Shown in pieces: positions 11,841 through 24,039 of a DNA stretch of 64,000 nt. The stretch is taken from positions 211,930,942 through 211,994,941 of the forward strand of contig CM037880.1 of the NCBI GenBank assembly GCA_021292165.1, in the 5' to 3' direction. The stretch's first letter is position 1. Each line of letters begins with the position of its first letter. The notes beneath the pieces are model-generated. The model did not search any database. It was not told the DNA's origin and saw only the letters and a list, made by a program, of their open reading frames with translations. The stretch comes from Shinisaurus crocodilurus. Taxonomy: Eukaryota > Chordata > Lepidosauria > Squamata > Shinisauridae. The translations under genes were made by a program, and so were the position numbers.

Positions 11841-12869
11841 GTACAAGCCAAAGTCAGCAAGGATGCAAATATTATTACTGCTATTCCGTGTGTTATGTTA
11901 AATTTATAAAATTGCTTCAGTCTTGAAACAACCGGAGCCTCTGCCTAATTCATGACAGCAGCAAAGTCTTTGCCTAATTCATGAAACCTTCTGACTATAG
12001 TGATTAAATGTCTCTGCATAAGGCGTGGAAGGCTTTGATGGTTTTGCGATTCTGCCAGAGGATTTGTTTGTTTCATGAATTATAAGTATTTGCTTAATGT
12101 CTCTAACTTCACATGTTGGGCTCTTTTTTAAAAAAAGAAAAAAAAAAGTGTGTATTAAGCAACTTCACAAATCCACCTATATGTATGTTCGTGTATGCTT
12201 GTAAACTCAGCTTGCCTTTCTTCCAGCAAAAATGAACACTCCTGCCTGCTAGTGGGGGGGGGTCTATTTATGTGAAATGGAGGGTGCGTGAGATGTGCTT
12301 AACCTGTGCAGATTTCCCTGTGGGTCTGGTTTGATTCGAGGTCCTTGAATCCATGTGATGGAGGGAAGCCACTCTGGTGCGCAAGTGTTACACGCAAAGG
12401 GGGCCGGTGCATGCGTTAAGGATCCTTTTAACGAGACACCAAGTTGCAGTGAATCATGACCAGTTGTCATCCACGAATTGCAGGATTGCCTCCACTCAGT
12501 TGATGTAAGGCGCTAGTCCTCTAGGCAGAAGGTTGGCCTCCTGAAGGAAGTTTAGGCAGTTGCTAAGGGAGATAGACAGGAAGTGGGAAGTTGCGGGCTT
12601 TCGGAGCTGCGTACACTTCCAATTTTTGTGCTAATTGACAGTGCTGGGACTGATGAAATGTCCCTTTGTGCTTGAGGTATTTCCCCCTCATTTCCCTTCT
12701 TTGAGCAATCTAGGAAACCATAGGTTTCTCCTTCCTTCTCTTAGCTTTTAGTTTGCTTGTTCCCAGGTATGCATGGGATCGAAAACCACTGGCTAAGCTG
12801 AAATTTATTGTGCGTGTGTGTGTGTTTACACTAGGGGCATCTGAACATTGGTCCCCCACTCCCCATCGC

Positions 12870-13214
12870 TTAATCCTGGAACATTTATTATTTAAAACAT
12901 TTCTAGGCTGTCTTTCAGGGCAAGAGCCTCCCAAGGCGGTATACAGCAATAATGTTCATATAATAACATTCATATAATAAAAACAGATGTAATAAAAGCA
13001 GCCAGTGTTCCAAAAAACAATAAACACTAGCAAAAGACAAAGCCTGCAACACAATTGCAGTTACAATCCAGTCTGGTAAAATATAATCAGGGGAAGTCCA
13101 AAGTGAACAAGTAAGTCTTTAGGGCCTTCCTAAAAGCCTGCACTGATGGGGCTTGGAGGACCCCTAATGGCAATGCATTCCAGAGGTGTGGGGCCACTGC
13201 AGAAAGGCCCTAAA
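12870..13214 (-). repeat. LINE-tail-like interspersed repeat
   Basis: An A-rich stretch (AATAAAAACAGATGTAATAA) followed by CTTTAGGGCCTTCCTAAAAG and CATTCCAGAGGTGTGGGGCC. Same architecture as 8603-8880 and 34418-34800. Confidence 0.55.
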
Positions 13215-13375
13215 TATCTATATTTGTTACATTTATGTCCCACCTTTCTGCCATGATGGAGCTCAATGCAGCATATACGGGGTGTTCCTGATGGGTGGTC
13301 TCCCATACAGGCCCTGGCCAGACACAGAGCTGCTTAGCTTCAGTAAGGTGGCTGCATTGTTTGCCTAACCACCCT
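13215..13375 (-). repeat. 5S-rRNA-derived repeat fragment
   Basis: GGTGGTCTCCCATACAGGCC and GAGCTGCTTAGCTTCAGTAA resemble the reverse complement of the 5S internal promoter region found in reptile repeats. Diverged. Confidence 0.5.
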
Positions 13376-13828
13376 ACCTTGGGATAGGAAGTAAGACTGG
13401 ATTAAAGTGCCCTGGAGCAGATGCAAAGTGCATTTCCTTCACTGCTGCTTCAGTACAGGAAGTCCCACATGTCAGGAATTGGGTGGGTGGGTGGGGGGAC
13501 ATCCAGATGAGTTGGTGTTTCCATCCAGGCTTGAGCCCCAATATTTTTTCTTGTAGAAACTGAGCACTCTGCATGCCATTATATCCACTACATGGAGGAC
13601 ATTGCAGACGGCATCGTTGTGTCAAGAATGCCACGTCACAGCTGTACAACCCGGAGCAATGTACAATGTCTCAAGCTACTATCATGCGAACGGTCGTCCT
13701 ACATCACCACTAGAAGCAATCCGTGGCACCATGGAGGGTTTCTTGTGATGGTGGCTATCGTGTCCAAATGCTCAGTATGCTTGCAGTAATTGATAGCCGC
13801 TGCTCATTGGCTTTGAGCATAAGCATTG

Positions 13829-13950
13829 GTAAGGGTGCAATCCTATGCATGTTTAGACGGCAAAAAGACCTACAGCTCCCAGCATTCCCCAGCCAGCTAT
13901 GGGAGCTGTAGGATGTTTTTCTGTCTAAACACAGATAGGATTGCACCTTT
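13829..13950 (+). mobile_element. Foldback MITE, complete hairpin
   Basis: GGTGCAATCCTATGCATGTT and AACACAGATAGGATTGCACC form the arms, with GACCTACAGCTCCCAGC inside. Further copies or pieces of the same family are at 1470-1566, 5325-5400, 15772-15832 and 16990-17100. Confidence 0.75.
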
Positions 13951-15114
13951 AGCCTTCTTTCTAAAGCCTTTACCTGTTGCTTTGTGTCTCACCCTTAAGA
14001 GAGAAAACACTTGAACTTTTCTTTGGAGAGCAGCCACTGCATCAAAAAATAAAACTATGCAGTCATTTGCTGAATGTTATCTTGGTATTTGCCAAAAAGA
14101 AAAACACCCCCTCTCTCTGATTCACTTCAGATAATAGCTCTCATTTTGTGCAAAGACAGAACTGAGACTATTCATAATTTATAATGGAAAATTAACACTA
14201 GTGCTATTAGCAACAACCATGCAGCAAAGGTTGAATGACTTAGCTGATGATTATTATTCTACCTCAACAGGATGACAAATGCAACTTCCTTTAATTTCTG
14301 AGAACAATATTGGTCCCTGATGCTAAAAGAATGGCAGGCTTGCTGTCATTGTATAGTCTTCCCAAACCCAGACTTCCCAAATTCGGTTTTAAGATTATTG
14401 TAGCTTTGCAAATAAATAAATCAATAATAATATAAAAGTCCCCAGCTAAGCTGTCTGTGGCCTACCAAAGAGAGAAACGGACTAACTTTGGCAAAGCTTT
14501 CCAGTCCGGTCCCCCAGAGACAGCTCTTACTTGGCATAGGCAATCTGGCTTTTCATGCGCCTGCATTATTGTGCAATGTTACTGAGGCTCAACGGCCAAA
14601 ATGCACATGTCCAAGGCCATCTTTATATACTGAATTACTTCCCAAAGCCAATTAAATTAACTGGGTATCACTAATTTACCAACCACTTAAATGGTAATGG
14701 CAGTCCGGAAGGATATTTCTAATAATACAACTATTTTCAGACATTCTTGTTTTTTAATGGTGATGGGATCACAGGTGCTAGCCTCCTCCTGACTTCCGCA
14801 CATTCATTTGGAGGTTATGATATGTATAGCCTCGGTTCTGAGCTTCACCTGAATGTGTGGAGATCAGGAGTGGGATCAGTGTCCGTGATGTGTCCATACA
14901 TAATAAAACCATCTTCCAGCACAAATTTACCTCCTTTAAATAAAAAATAAAAAATGCACTTACCTTCATTTTCGTGTTTTGAACAATTTGATTAATATTC
15001 CTGTTGATTTAGTGATAAATACATTAGATACAATCACATGTCAGTTGGGTATGCGTATGATTTCAGTGGGATTAAATGTGCTTCACATGTTCTGGATTGT
15101 GCCCAGGATCCTGG

Positions 15115-15545
15115 ATTATACCCAGAATCTAGGGGATCAGAATCTGTGGGGTCATCCCATGAAGCTGATTGGTGGGAGATTCAGGACAGATAAAAAGTAG
15201 TCCTTCTTCACACAGAACATAGTTAAACTACAGAATTCACTTCCACAAGATATAGCGATTGCCATCAATTTAAAGGGCTTTAAAAGGGGATTGGACAAAT
15301 TCATGGAGGAGATGGCTATCAGTGGCTACTAGTCCTGATGGCTACATGCTACCTCCAGCATCAGAGGCAGTATGCCTATGTACACCAGTTGCTGTGGAAA
15401 ATGAGTGGGAGGGTGCTGTTGCACTCATGTCCTGCTTGTGGGTTTCCTGGGGGCAACTGGCTGGCCAGTGTGTGAACAGAATGCTGCACTAGATGGATCC
15501 TTGGTCTGATCCAGCATGGCTCTTCTTATGTACTTATGTTCTTAC
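15115..15545 (+). mobile_element. CR1 LINE 3' fragment
   Basis: Contains CATCCCATGAAGCTGATTGG, TTTAAAAGGGGATTGGACAA and, near the end, TTGGTCTGATCCAGCATGGC followed by TCTTCTTATG. It is in sense orientation and 5'-truncated, as usual for CR1. Confidence 0.8.
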
Positions 15546-15771
15546 CCACTAGCCCCAGTCCAGCAAATCTGGGGTGTGCCCATAGCCCTGCAGGATCAAG
15601 TCCTGCCTTATACACTTCTCTGTTAGAGGAAGCTCTGAATGTACATCTCCATAGTGTGTGTATAAACTCTCTCTAAAATCAAAGAAAAGTACTTCTTAAT
15701 TTTCTGGGTTTGGATTCAAGTTGATACATTTTTTTAGTGCTAAAATTCACAATGATGACAGTCCCTCTCAT

Positions 15772-15832
15772 TCTGGGAGTTGTAGGCCTTTTTTTTTTCC
15801 TGTCTAAACATGCATAGGATTGCACCCTTAGT
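15772..15832 (+). mobile_element. Foldback MITE, right arm only
   Basis: TCTGGGAGTTGTAGGCCTTT and CTGTCTAAACATGCATAGGA match the right arm of the 13829-13950 family. Confidence 0.6.
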
Positions 15833-16322
15833 TAACATGAGGGTATAATAAGAGGCTGAAGTTCAGACTCCCTTATTTTGAAGAATGTTCCATGGCACAT
15901 TTTAATAGTTTGTGGCTAATGTTCCATCTCCCACTGAAGACCTAATCATCTTGTAGCAAACTTGTTCATACCATAATAAAGATTTTTGGGGGAGTGGTAG
16001 TGTTGAGGGTGTTGGTAGTTCTGGTATTTTTCAATCCATTTTCAGTACTCCTGGCATACACCTTCAGAGGTTCATCATTGTTGGGTGATATCAAAACAAT
16101 CAGCTTTATTCTCCCATCAGCTCATGACTTTTGCAGTGGGAATTCAGTTTGAACTAGTGTGGTCCAAAGATGTCTTTGGTGCTATCATATATTCATATCA
16201 TATATCATATATTCAGCAAGCTAGATTTTGTGCCTCATCTAACTTGTGGTGGTTGCAGAGAGCACCATGTCTAGGATCTACAACCTCGTTGATACTAGTA
16301 GAACTTAGGACAACCTAGTTGC

Positions 16323-16608
16323 CAAGACTAGGCTGGCGGGTACTACCCAAAGGACCTTCTCTTCTGCTGCTCCCAGACTGGAATGGCCTGTCGGTGGAGA
16401 CTCGTCAACTAGATAGTCTCTTGGCTTTTAAAAAGACCATAAAAACTGACCTCTTCCGACAGGCCTACCCAGTGGAATTTTAAGAGTTTTTAGGATACTT
16501 TTAAAGGTTTTTAAGAATATTTTAATAATGTTTACTATGTTTTTAACTAGTTATGTATTTTATATTTATGGTTGTTCCCCGCCTCGATCTGAGTGGAGAG
16601 GCGGGTAA
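16323..16608 (+). mobile_element. L2-like LINE 3' end
   Basis: The + strand encodes the tail of a LINE RT (DWNGLSVETRQLDSLLAF, then LFRQAYPVEF and a stop). A 3'-UTR with CCCCGCCTCGATCTGAGTGG follows, and then the microsatellite at 16609. Confidence 0.75.
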
Positions 16609-16610
16609 GA

Positions 16611-16655
<45 letters not shown>

Positions 16656-16672
16656 TATTATTATTATTATTA
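16609..16672 (+). repeat. AAT/ATT compound microsatellite, self-complementary
   Basis: About 14 AAT units switch to about 7 ATT units, so the tract can fold on itself. It follows an L2-like LINE tail, which probably seeded it. Confidence 0.9.
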
Positions 16673-16989
16673 TACTGTAATCTCACCATGTGATAACTAA
16701 AACCATCATGTGATGGGGTGAGAATTTGCTCTTTGAAGCTACATGTGACCTGATTATCCAAACCAAGTGCGTAGTCTTGAACAATCTATTTTCCACATGA
16801 AGAGAAAAAAAATATTCATCAGACCATGAGTGTGTGTGCATTTTGTTAAATCCTGGTCCTCAGGGTATCATGGTTTTATTTGATTGCCATTCATTATAGT
16901 GTATTATTTCTGAAGTTCTCAAAGCTAAGTGCTGCAGAAAGGTGAAATCAGCAGATTTACAATCTATTCTTAGATGCAAATAAACCAGC

Positions 16990-17100
16990 GAATGGCACAA
17001 TTCTATGCATGTTTAGACAGAAAAAAAGTCCTACCATTGGCTGGGGAATGCTGGGAGTTGTAGGACTTTTTCTGTCTAATCATGTATAGGATTGTGCCCT
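16990..17100 (+). mobile_element. Foldback MITE
   Basis: GGCACAATTCTATGCATGTT pairs with the right arm ATCATGTATAGGATTGTGCC; same family as 13829-13950. Confidence 0.7.
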
Positions 17101-17259
17101 AAAAATGTACAAGTACAGTCTGATAAAGAATGCTTTAAAAAACAAACAAACCCAACAGTACCACTTTGCTGGTCCCTCTATCTGTGCAAATTGAAGTACA
17201 GTTAGTTATGGCTGTACCCGGGAAGTCTGGTGTTGGTTTTTTTATTTTTGTGGGTTTTT

Positions 17260-17262
17260 AAA

Positions 17263-17310
<48 letters not shown>

Positions 17311-17311
17311 T
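17260..17311 (+). repeat. TA/CA compound microsatellite
   Basis: An AT run switches to an ACAC run. Confidence 0.95.
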
Positions 17312-18689
17312 TTCCCCTATGTATTTTGGATCAATACCAAATAATTAATGAAGCTCAGTGCTGTAAAATCCTAGCACATGTTAGATAAACCTCAAGAGAA
17401 TAATGGAAACCTAGTTTTTCAATGCATTGGTTTCAAGTAGTTAATCCCCCCCCCCCACCCCCAACATGTTAAAAGAGCTTAAAGCATTACAGAATGATTA
17501 GATGGTGCTTGGATGACAGATGGGTTTTGGAAAGAATAGTGTAAAGATTGCTCTCTCAGGATAGTTTATTTCTCCATCTTGTCTTGAAATGTCGTCTCTG
17601 GATATCAGTCCAGGCAAATGCAGTGTTTTCCCACATTTGCATTGCTTTGAGTGGCTGGGTGTGTGTGTGTGTTCTCCATTGTAGCCTCCTCCACCAAGTC
17701 GAGGCAGAGTCATTTCTTCCCAGCAGCCAGGCAGGTTTCAGATGGCAATGCTTGCTCTTACTTAAGATGGACAAGTCAAATGAAAAGCGAGGGAGAAGGA
17801 TTTACATGGGTTGCACCAGAGCAGTACATTCGGGACAAAAATGGTTGATTTCCCCAGTGACACCAGCACTGACAGTCAAAGAAAGACCCCCAGCCTTTAT
17901 GACTCCTAGGCCCAGCAAGACACAGTCTGGGGTAGAGGGACAGAGGAGCTTGGGCCTCCTGTTGCAACTCTGTGTGCATCCCAAGGAGGCCTACCTCCCG
18001 CTGTGAGACCCTAGAACCTACATTGTACACATAGCCTGAAGGGAATTTATACAAACTTTTTAAATAATTAGGCACATGTATTTTTGGATAAGGGATTCTC
18101 AACTTGTAAAATGTTTATATGCCAGACTGAAATTGTATGGGGCAAGTTTTACTCCAGGTCCTTTCCCTGCTTCTACAGGTGTCGGATTAGTAAAAGTGAA
18201 AGTCAACCTGTACTAGGATGAGCAAGATAAACAAGAAAACTAAACGTGCTTAACACATTTTAAACACTTTATGTCTTGGACTGCAAACACTGCATTAGGT
18301 AAAAGTTTGCATTGGGCATGCTTTTGCACAATTAATGTGATTTTTGCTATTGCATGCATGCTGATAATTGGTCAAACCTTGGCTCATACTCCGTTAGTTT
18401 GAGAGCAACACATGCAGCACTCAGGTCAACTGTTAGGGCTTTACATCCAAGCCTTGCTCTGTGCATCATTCTTCAAAATCTTTTAAATGTGATAACAATG
18501 TAGAAAAGAATTCTGTAACAGGAATTCTAGAATAAAATCATTCTGTTCCACACTGTGAGAAAGAACAAGATCATTAGTGTTTTGCAGAAGGGGACGGTCT
18601 TTTCGCGATCTGGTGACCAATGGCTCGAGTGCCCACAGAGAGGTCCCTGCGTGCCAGCTGTGGCACCCGTGCCATAGGTTCGCCATCAC

Positions 18690-18815
18690 TGCCCTAGAAC
18701 ATCCTTCCCCAAGCGGCTGCCCTCCAGATGTTTTGGACTTCAACTCCCATCAGCCCCAGCCAGCATGGCCAATGGCGTCCAAAATATCTGGAGGGCACTA
18801 CGTTGGGAAAGGCTG
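18690..18815 (+). mobile_element. Foldback hAT-like MITE
   Basis: Arms CCCTCCAGATGTTTTGGACT and AAAATATCTGGAGGGCACTA; a known squamate-type hairpin family as also seen at 1082 and 52016. Confidence 0.7.
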
Positions 18816-19153
18816 CCCTAGAAGTATCTGCTTGGAGAAACGTGGAACTAAAAGAATGTTTAGGTGTGTAACTCTGGAACTGGATACTTCCAACACCAGT
18901 GAATCAAAGTTCTCTCACAGGGCCAAGTTCCAATTCCTAATCTCTTTCTGCCATTTAGCCCTATATTTTTCCCTGTTGCGTCCACTGTTCACCAGCACTA
19001 CTGGCTCAGCTTCTCTGGTTTCTTGCAAAGAAACTTGGAATAGAAGGAAGACCCTTGGGGAATGGGCAATCAGCTTTATAATCTAGTTCCCAACCCTGTA
19101 ATAAATGTTAGTCTTTGGTACTTGGATGCGTGGTCATCCTGTTGTGCTTAGAC

Positions 19154-19473
19154 CAGTGGTTCTTAACCTTTTTGGTGTCACATCTCCCTTGTGAAAAATC
19201 TTATGACCCATGCCTCCCATGTGTTAACGGCCCAAAATTTAGGCTTAGGCAGGACGAGTTTGCATTTTTTTAGTTTATGCTCTGTCTCTGGACTAAAAAA
19301 AATGCATATTCAATTAAATGAACGGCGTAGCTCCCAAGATTAGTAGGAAGAAATAAGGTTGGGCCAACCGCCCAGCTGCGCTAGCTATGTACTTGTAAAA
19401 TAAAGAATTAATAGTTGAGGGGCTACTCACACCTTCCCCTGGGGAGGCGTACCCCACAGGTTAAGAACCCCTG
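19154..19473 (+). mobile_element. hAT-type DNA transposon (non-autonomous), with perfect TSD
   Basis: Terminal inverted repeats are CAGTGGTTCTTAACCTTTTT at the left and AGGTTAAGAACCCCTG at the right, the well-known hAT-Charlie-like ends. It is flanked by a perfect 8-bp duplication GCTTAGAC (19146-19153 and 19474-19481). There is no coding capacity. It ends 116 bp before the acceptor of the AT-hook exon. Confidence 0.9.
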
Positions 19474-19597
19474 GCTTAGACACTCTTGGAATGCATTTTG
19501 TCCATTGCCAGTTTAAAGAACAGTGCACACATTCATTAAACCCCAGAACAGCCATGCCCAACAACTCTATAGCGACTTCTTAATGTTTCTTCAACAG

Positions 19598-19864
19598 AGC
19601 TTCTTGTAGTGAAGAGGAAAAGAGGCAGACCGAAGGGGTCAACTAAGAAATTCTATGCTGATGAAGAATTGGCCGAAAGCAGTAACTGCGCTCCAAGTGA
19701 GGATGCTCAACTGGGACCTGAGGAAGGAGGAGAGTTGGCGGAAGTTCAACCAGGCAACTTGGAATGCCGGAAGTGCAGCCGGAAGTTCTCTAATTCTCGG
19801 CAGCTACGAAAGCATATCTGCATCATTGTTAAGCACGAAGACCTGGAAGAAGAAGGCGATCCAG
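19598..19864 (+). CDS. ZFAT: ZFAT coding exon with the AT-hook and second finger
   Basis: The acceptor AG is at 19596-19597 and the donor GT at 19865-19866. The split codon joins G from the previous exon with AG, giving Glu. The exon encodes a basic AT-hook, KRKRGRPKGSTKK, whose RGRP core binds the minor groove of AT-rich DNA. An acidic stretch follows, then a finger with C-x2-C (CRKC) and a His 12 residues later (RKH). The last ligand of this finger is unclear: a Cys two residues on, or a His seven residues on. The exon ends in phase 1 after an acidic EEEGDP segment. A hAT element lies 116 bp upstream in the intron. A short open extension past the donor (to 19902) is intronic read-through, not coding. 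Confidence 0.95.
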
Positions 19865-20756
19865 GTAAGCAAGCGTACTTGTGTGTATGTTTGAAGGCAT
19901 GAACTGTGGATCTATAGAAGAGTGAGATGTGCTCCCAGAAGGTTTTATTTTTTTATTTATTTGCAGCATGTTTTACCCTGCTCCTCGGCCAAAAAAGGCT
20001 CTGAGAGCGGGTTACGTAGATTAACAATAAGGCAGTCTTTGCCCTTAGACTTACAGTCTGAAAGACTTGATACAAAAGGAAAAGAGATGGAAGGGAGGTG
20101 GAAAACAAAACAAAACTCAGGCACCTGTTCTTAGTTTCGAAGCTCTTGTATGTGTTCTTTCTGGCAGGGTGAGAGGTGAAGCAAGCTCCCTGCAGCTGTT
20201 CCTTCTCTGGCCGTTGTATGGGGGCCAAGTTGGTCTTCCCCTTGCTGTAATGCTTATCCTGGGAGGCAGGGGGCGCAGCCTGCGAGTGGCCCTTGGTTTT
20301 CTGGCCAACGGATGAGGCAGTTTTGTTCGCTGCGTCTGCCATTGTGGTTCCTGTTGCTGACCAGACAAGCTGCTGCTGAATGCTACGAACTTGGCATCTT
20401 CTTTTGAAATAGGTATAATATGTTCAGGAGCAGTTGGACGTCAGAGCCAAAGTAGATGAGTTGCAGGAGATCTATGCTCGGGCCTTGCCTAGCTCAGTCC
20501 TAAGCGTTAGTATGACAACTTCAGGTAGTGGTGTGTGTGTGTTTTGTGAAGGCTAGTGGTAGCAGTGTTAAGGAATTGGAAGGCTACAGAAAGGACCCTT
20601 GCCCATAAACCAGATTCGATGGATACAGTGAATCTGAAACATGTGGCCAGGGCATAGTTAGAGCATCACATCACTTATAGATAACAAATTGCATCTGTGG
20701 GCATTTCATTTTCAGCTAAGCGCTGTTATAAATGTTGATTGTTTGCTTCATGCTCA

Positions 20757-20905
20757 TAGGATGTAAATTTATATCCCACCTTTCTGTCAAAATGGTGCTC
20801 AAAGTGGCTAACAATAGAAAAGTACAGATCAAAAGTGTAAGCTTAATTAAAACATGACATAAAAACAAATTAATTAAAGCACAATTAAAAACACAAAAAT
20901 ACAAG
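20757..20905 (-). repeat. LINE-tail-like repeat fragment
   Basis: TTTATATCCCACCTTTCTGT then A-rich sequence; similar to other tails in the window. Confidence 0.45.
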
Positions 20906-21939
20906 ACTATTTATGCTCCACCCCCCCCCACCCCCCGTTATTAGGATCAGGGATATGTACATGTAGAAATTAGAAGAAAAAAAATTGGTTGCCTTTATTG
21001 CTTTTCCCATGGATTGATTTATGGGTAGGATCTGATGCTGTAGGTTCTAAATTAAGCTGGTTGGACTTGAAAGGAGCCTCCCCCCCCCTTTTTTTTGGTA
21101 GTCCTTTGTTTTCCAATGTTTTGTTTCTTAAGAAATATTTTTTTCCTTTATTTCTGTCCAGCTGTCTCATTTGTAACTTCCAGCATGTTGTGCCCCTTGT
21201 CACTTCTGAATGTTCTCTGCAACAATAATATTTACAATGTTCTAGACTTAATTGGGTTTAGTAAATGCTTTTTTCAAAGTGAACTTTGCCTACCTTACTG
21301 AAATTAGCTAACCTTGACCCCACTACTCATTAAAACCATAAAATGTGAGCTGGATACAGTTTCTACATAGATTGCTAGCAGGCTTTTCCAGCTGAAATTG
21401 CTTTATCCCACTATAAAAAACAAAAACAAACTTCTCTGTTTGTAGGTGAGCAAAAAACTGCTTCTCCTGAGAAAAGCAATCTAATCCATCTCATACAGGA
21501 AATTAATTTGTGGCTCTGCCCGATGCATTTAAAAAAAAAATACCGACAGAGAAGATGGACTAGATCTTCAGGTCAGGTGTCCTTGCGGCATTTTCCTTAA
21601 GACTGTCCACATTACGCCATTAACATTCTGCTTGGATTCTCTGATATTGTTGAGTACAGAAGACCAGGAAGCGTGGGATTTGCAGAGTCAGCATGGGGAA
21701 GTGGGGTCCATACAGAGGAAGGATAGGCAAAAGCCACACAATGTGAAAGCTTCTTTTCAGGTTGTGCACCCAACATACCCATTTTGGCTCTACCTAGGCC
21801 CACAGGAATCTGTCTCATACCAGGGCAGACTAATGGTCCATCTAGCCCAGTATTGACTACTCTGATTGGCAGCTGCTCTCCAGGTCCCCTTCTACCTGAT
21901 CCTTTTAACTGGGAAAGCAAGAACTGAATCTGGAACTTC

Positions 21940-22528
21940 TACATGGACCAATTAATGGAGGAGAAGGCTAGAATTGGCTACTAGCAGGGTTGCAAAAAAA
22001 AAGATCATGATTTTTTTAAATTTAATCAATCCCCCCCCCCCCCAAATTTAGTAAAATTAATTTCAAAGTTTCAGGCAACCACATGTACAAATAGCCTACA
22101 CTTAATACACTTTATAGTTAAGAACATCAAATTATACAGAAAAAACTTTCCTCATTTTTTTTACGTTACCAGTATTATCGGTTACTGGGCTACCTACACA
22201 ACGGGGTTGCCAAAAAATCATGATTTTTTGCAAAAAATAAAATAAAAAATATCCAATTTTTTTTAATGATTTAATCAATGATTTATTCTGATTTCAATCA
22301 TTGCAACCCTGGCTACTAATCCTGATTGGCTATATGCTACCTTCAGTATCAGAGGCAGTATGCCTGTGTACACCGGTTGCTAGGGAAGATGGGTGGGAGG
22401 GTGCTTTTGCACCCATATCCTGCTTGTGGGATCCCGTGGGCAGCTGGTTGGCCACTGTGTGAACAGAATGCTGGACTAGGTGGACCCTTGGTCTGATCCT
22501 GCATGGCTCTTCTTATGTTCTTACATAC
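21940..22528 (+). mobile_element. CR1 LINE 3' fragment interrupted by a hAT MITE
   Basis: CR1 tail sequence at 21945-21984 and 22312-22528 (GTCTGATCCTGCATGGCTCT) is separated by the MITE at 21985-22311. Confidence 0.8.
21985..22311 (+). mobile_element. hAT-like MITE nested in a CR1 copy
   Basis: Terminal inverted repeats are CAGGGTTGCA and TGCAACCCTG. Flanks are GCTACTAG (21977-21984) and GCTACTAA (22312-22319), an 8-bp duplication with one mismatch. The interior is A/T-rich with repeated ATCATGATTTTTT motifs. CR1 sequence is interrupted and resumes across it. Confidence 0.85.
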
Positions 22529-22562
22529 AAAGCATGTGTTCTACCACTAAGCTATGGTTCCC
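22526..22562 (-). repeat. tRNA-like fragment
   Basis: ACAAAGCATGTGTTCTACCA CTAAGCTATGG is a short piece of the same tRNA-derived repeat as at 54010-54270. Confidence 0.4.
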
Positions 22563-22864
22563 TTAAAGTGATTGGGAACGTATTGTAGGAACTGGCCATC
22601 TGGAGGAGAGTTGGGAAGCAGACAGGCTGTGAGGGAGAGTTCAGTCTGTGCTTGCAGTGATGAGTTGATGATCAAGGAGCCAGGAGTCTTCTTGTGTCAC
22701 CTGGTGTTTGCCAAGCTGAGAGCTGCAGTACCGCCATCTGGCCACGCATAGCAGTGGCACTACAGCACTGCAAAGAGCAGGTCAGAAACTCCTTCCTCTG
22801 ACAAGTTATAGCAAAGATACAAAGAATAAAGGGGCTGGATTTCATGGCTGGCATCCCTCATCGC

Positions 22865-23115
22865 ATTCACTTATTTTTTAAAACACTTAGAAACTGCCTT
22901 TTAGCAATCATTTCAAAGCAGTTTACAACAAAAAACAGCACTAAATACAAACAAGCAACCAGCAAATAAAAGCACAATCAAAGGTTGGGAGTTGAAAATA
23001 CATAAGATAGTAAAACTGTTTTAAAATGCTTGGGTGAATTAAAGAAACAGTTTTGCTGGCATGGGCGGTTACCCATCTGGACTGCTGTACAGAGGCAGTA
23101 TCATTCCTTCTGATA
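22865..23115 (-). repeat. LINE-tail-like repeat fragment
   Basis: AAAGCAGTTTACAACAAAAA and later AAATGCTTGGGTGAATTAAA; unassigned. Confidence 0.45.
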
Positions 23116-23479
23116 GTGATGGAGAGCAGATCCTTATGTAGCCAAAATGGCACCAGGCATGCACAAGAGCTTGGGGAACACTGAGACTGGCAGTACCGGA
23201 GGAGGAGGAAATAAAATCGAATGGCAGTAAATCCCCCTCACCCCCCACCCAAAAACTAAACGCAACCCTAAAACTGAACTTCCCATGCATGAAAAAATCT
23301 GCTCCATGACTGTTCCCCTGCATTCTGGGGGAACATCTTCCTTCACACAATGAAAATTGTGAAGAAAAGCGTGTGACCACACCTGTGTTTTCCCTAACAA
23401 AGCAAATGTAAATAAGTTTAGCTTAGCCGGAGACTGGCCAGCTCCTGTAGAACTATGCATGATTAACTCAAGCCCCTCC

Positions 23480-23800
23480 CCCCGTGGTGCCTCGAAGTCT
23501 GCTGTGCATTTAGATGTAAATGACCACGGCCATCTTCGGCGGAGAACCACCCAGGTGGTCAGGAAACCACCTTCCTTACACCTGGAAATCACCCTCCTCA
23601 TACCTGGCTCTGATGTAATGGCCCCTGATTGGCCAAGGAGGATCAGGCTGTCAAAGCGGGGAGGGGGAAATCGTAGATACAGCCAGCCGTGGCTTCGGTT
23701 CTCTGTCGTGTCTTGGTGCTGGGAAGCGCGGAGTGGGCTACTGCCGAGGCAGAGCCCTAAGAGGATCGACCCCCCCCCCACGCAGAGTGTAAGTGCCTGG
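23480..23800 (+). promoter_or_regulatory. GC-rich block with CCAAT box, possible intronic promoter
   Basis: A locally GC-rich, CpG-containing block carries an inverted CCAAT box (CTGATTGGCCAAG, about 23625) and several GGGAGG-like runs. It is followed by GAGTGTAAGTGCCTG, which resembles a splice donor. It lies in the ZFAT intron after the AT-hook exon. There is no direct evidence of transcription. Confidence 0.25.
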
Positions 23801-24039
23801 GTGATTAGCGAGGGAAATAGCTTTTGTTGTTTCATAGCTCTGACTGTGTGTACCAAAGTGTTGCCCTACCTATTTTTCTTCCCTTATTTCCCACCTCTTA
23901 TTGTAACCCGAGGTAAAGGACCGGTTGCAGTCCTTCACAGAAATGCTCCCCCAGCCTTTCAGGAGCAACATTCAAGGGAGCAAGTGAGTGGGAAAAGAGC
24001 CAAGCAAGAAGATAGGATATGGAGGAGAGAGTCAGTGGG

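Larger units (their letters stand above)
11841..19597 (+). other. ZFAT intron, 7.8 kb, with CR1, L2-like and foldback repeats
   Basis: The intron lies between two recognised ZFAT exons. It contains a LINE-tail-like repeat (12870-13215), a 5S-derived fragment (13290-13370), foldback elements (13829-13950, 15772-15832, 16990-17100, 18690-18815), a CR1 copy (15115-15545), an L2-like tail with a microsatellite (16323-16672) and a hAT element (19154-19473). I see nothing assignable in 13980-15100 or 17320-18690. Confidence 0.8.

Noticed and set aside
17548..18006. A 152-codon + frame between repeats
   Set aside because: There is no domain or ZFAT similarity, and competing frames are present on the other strand.
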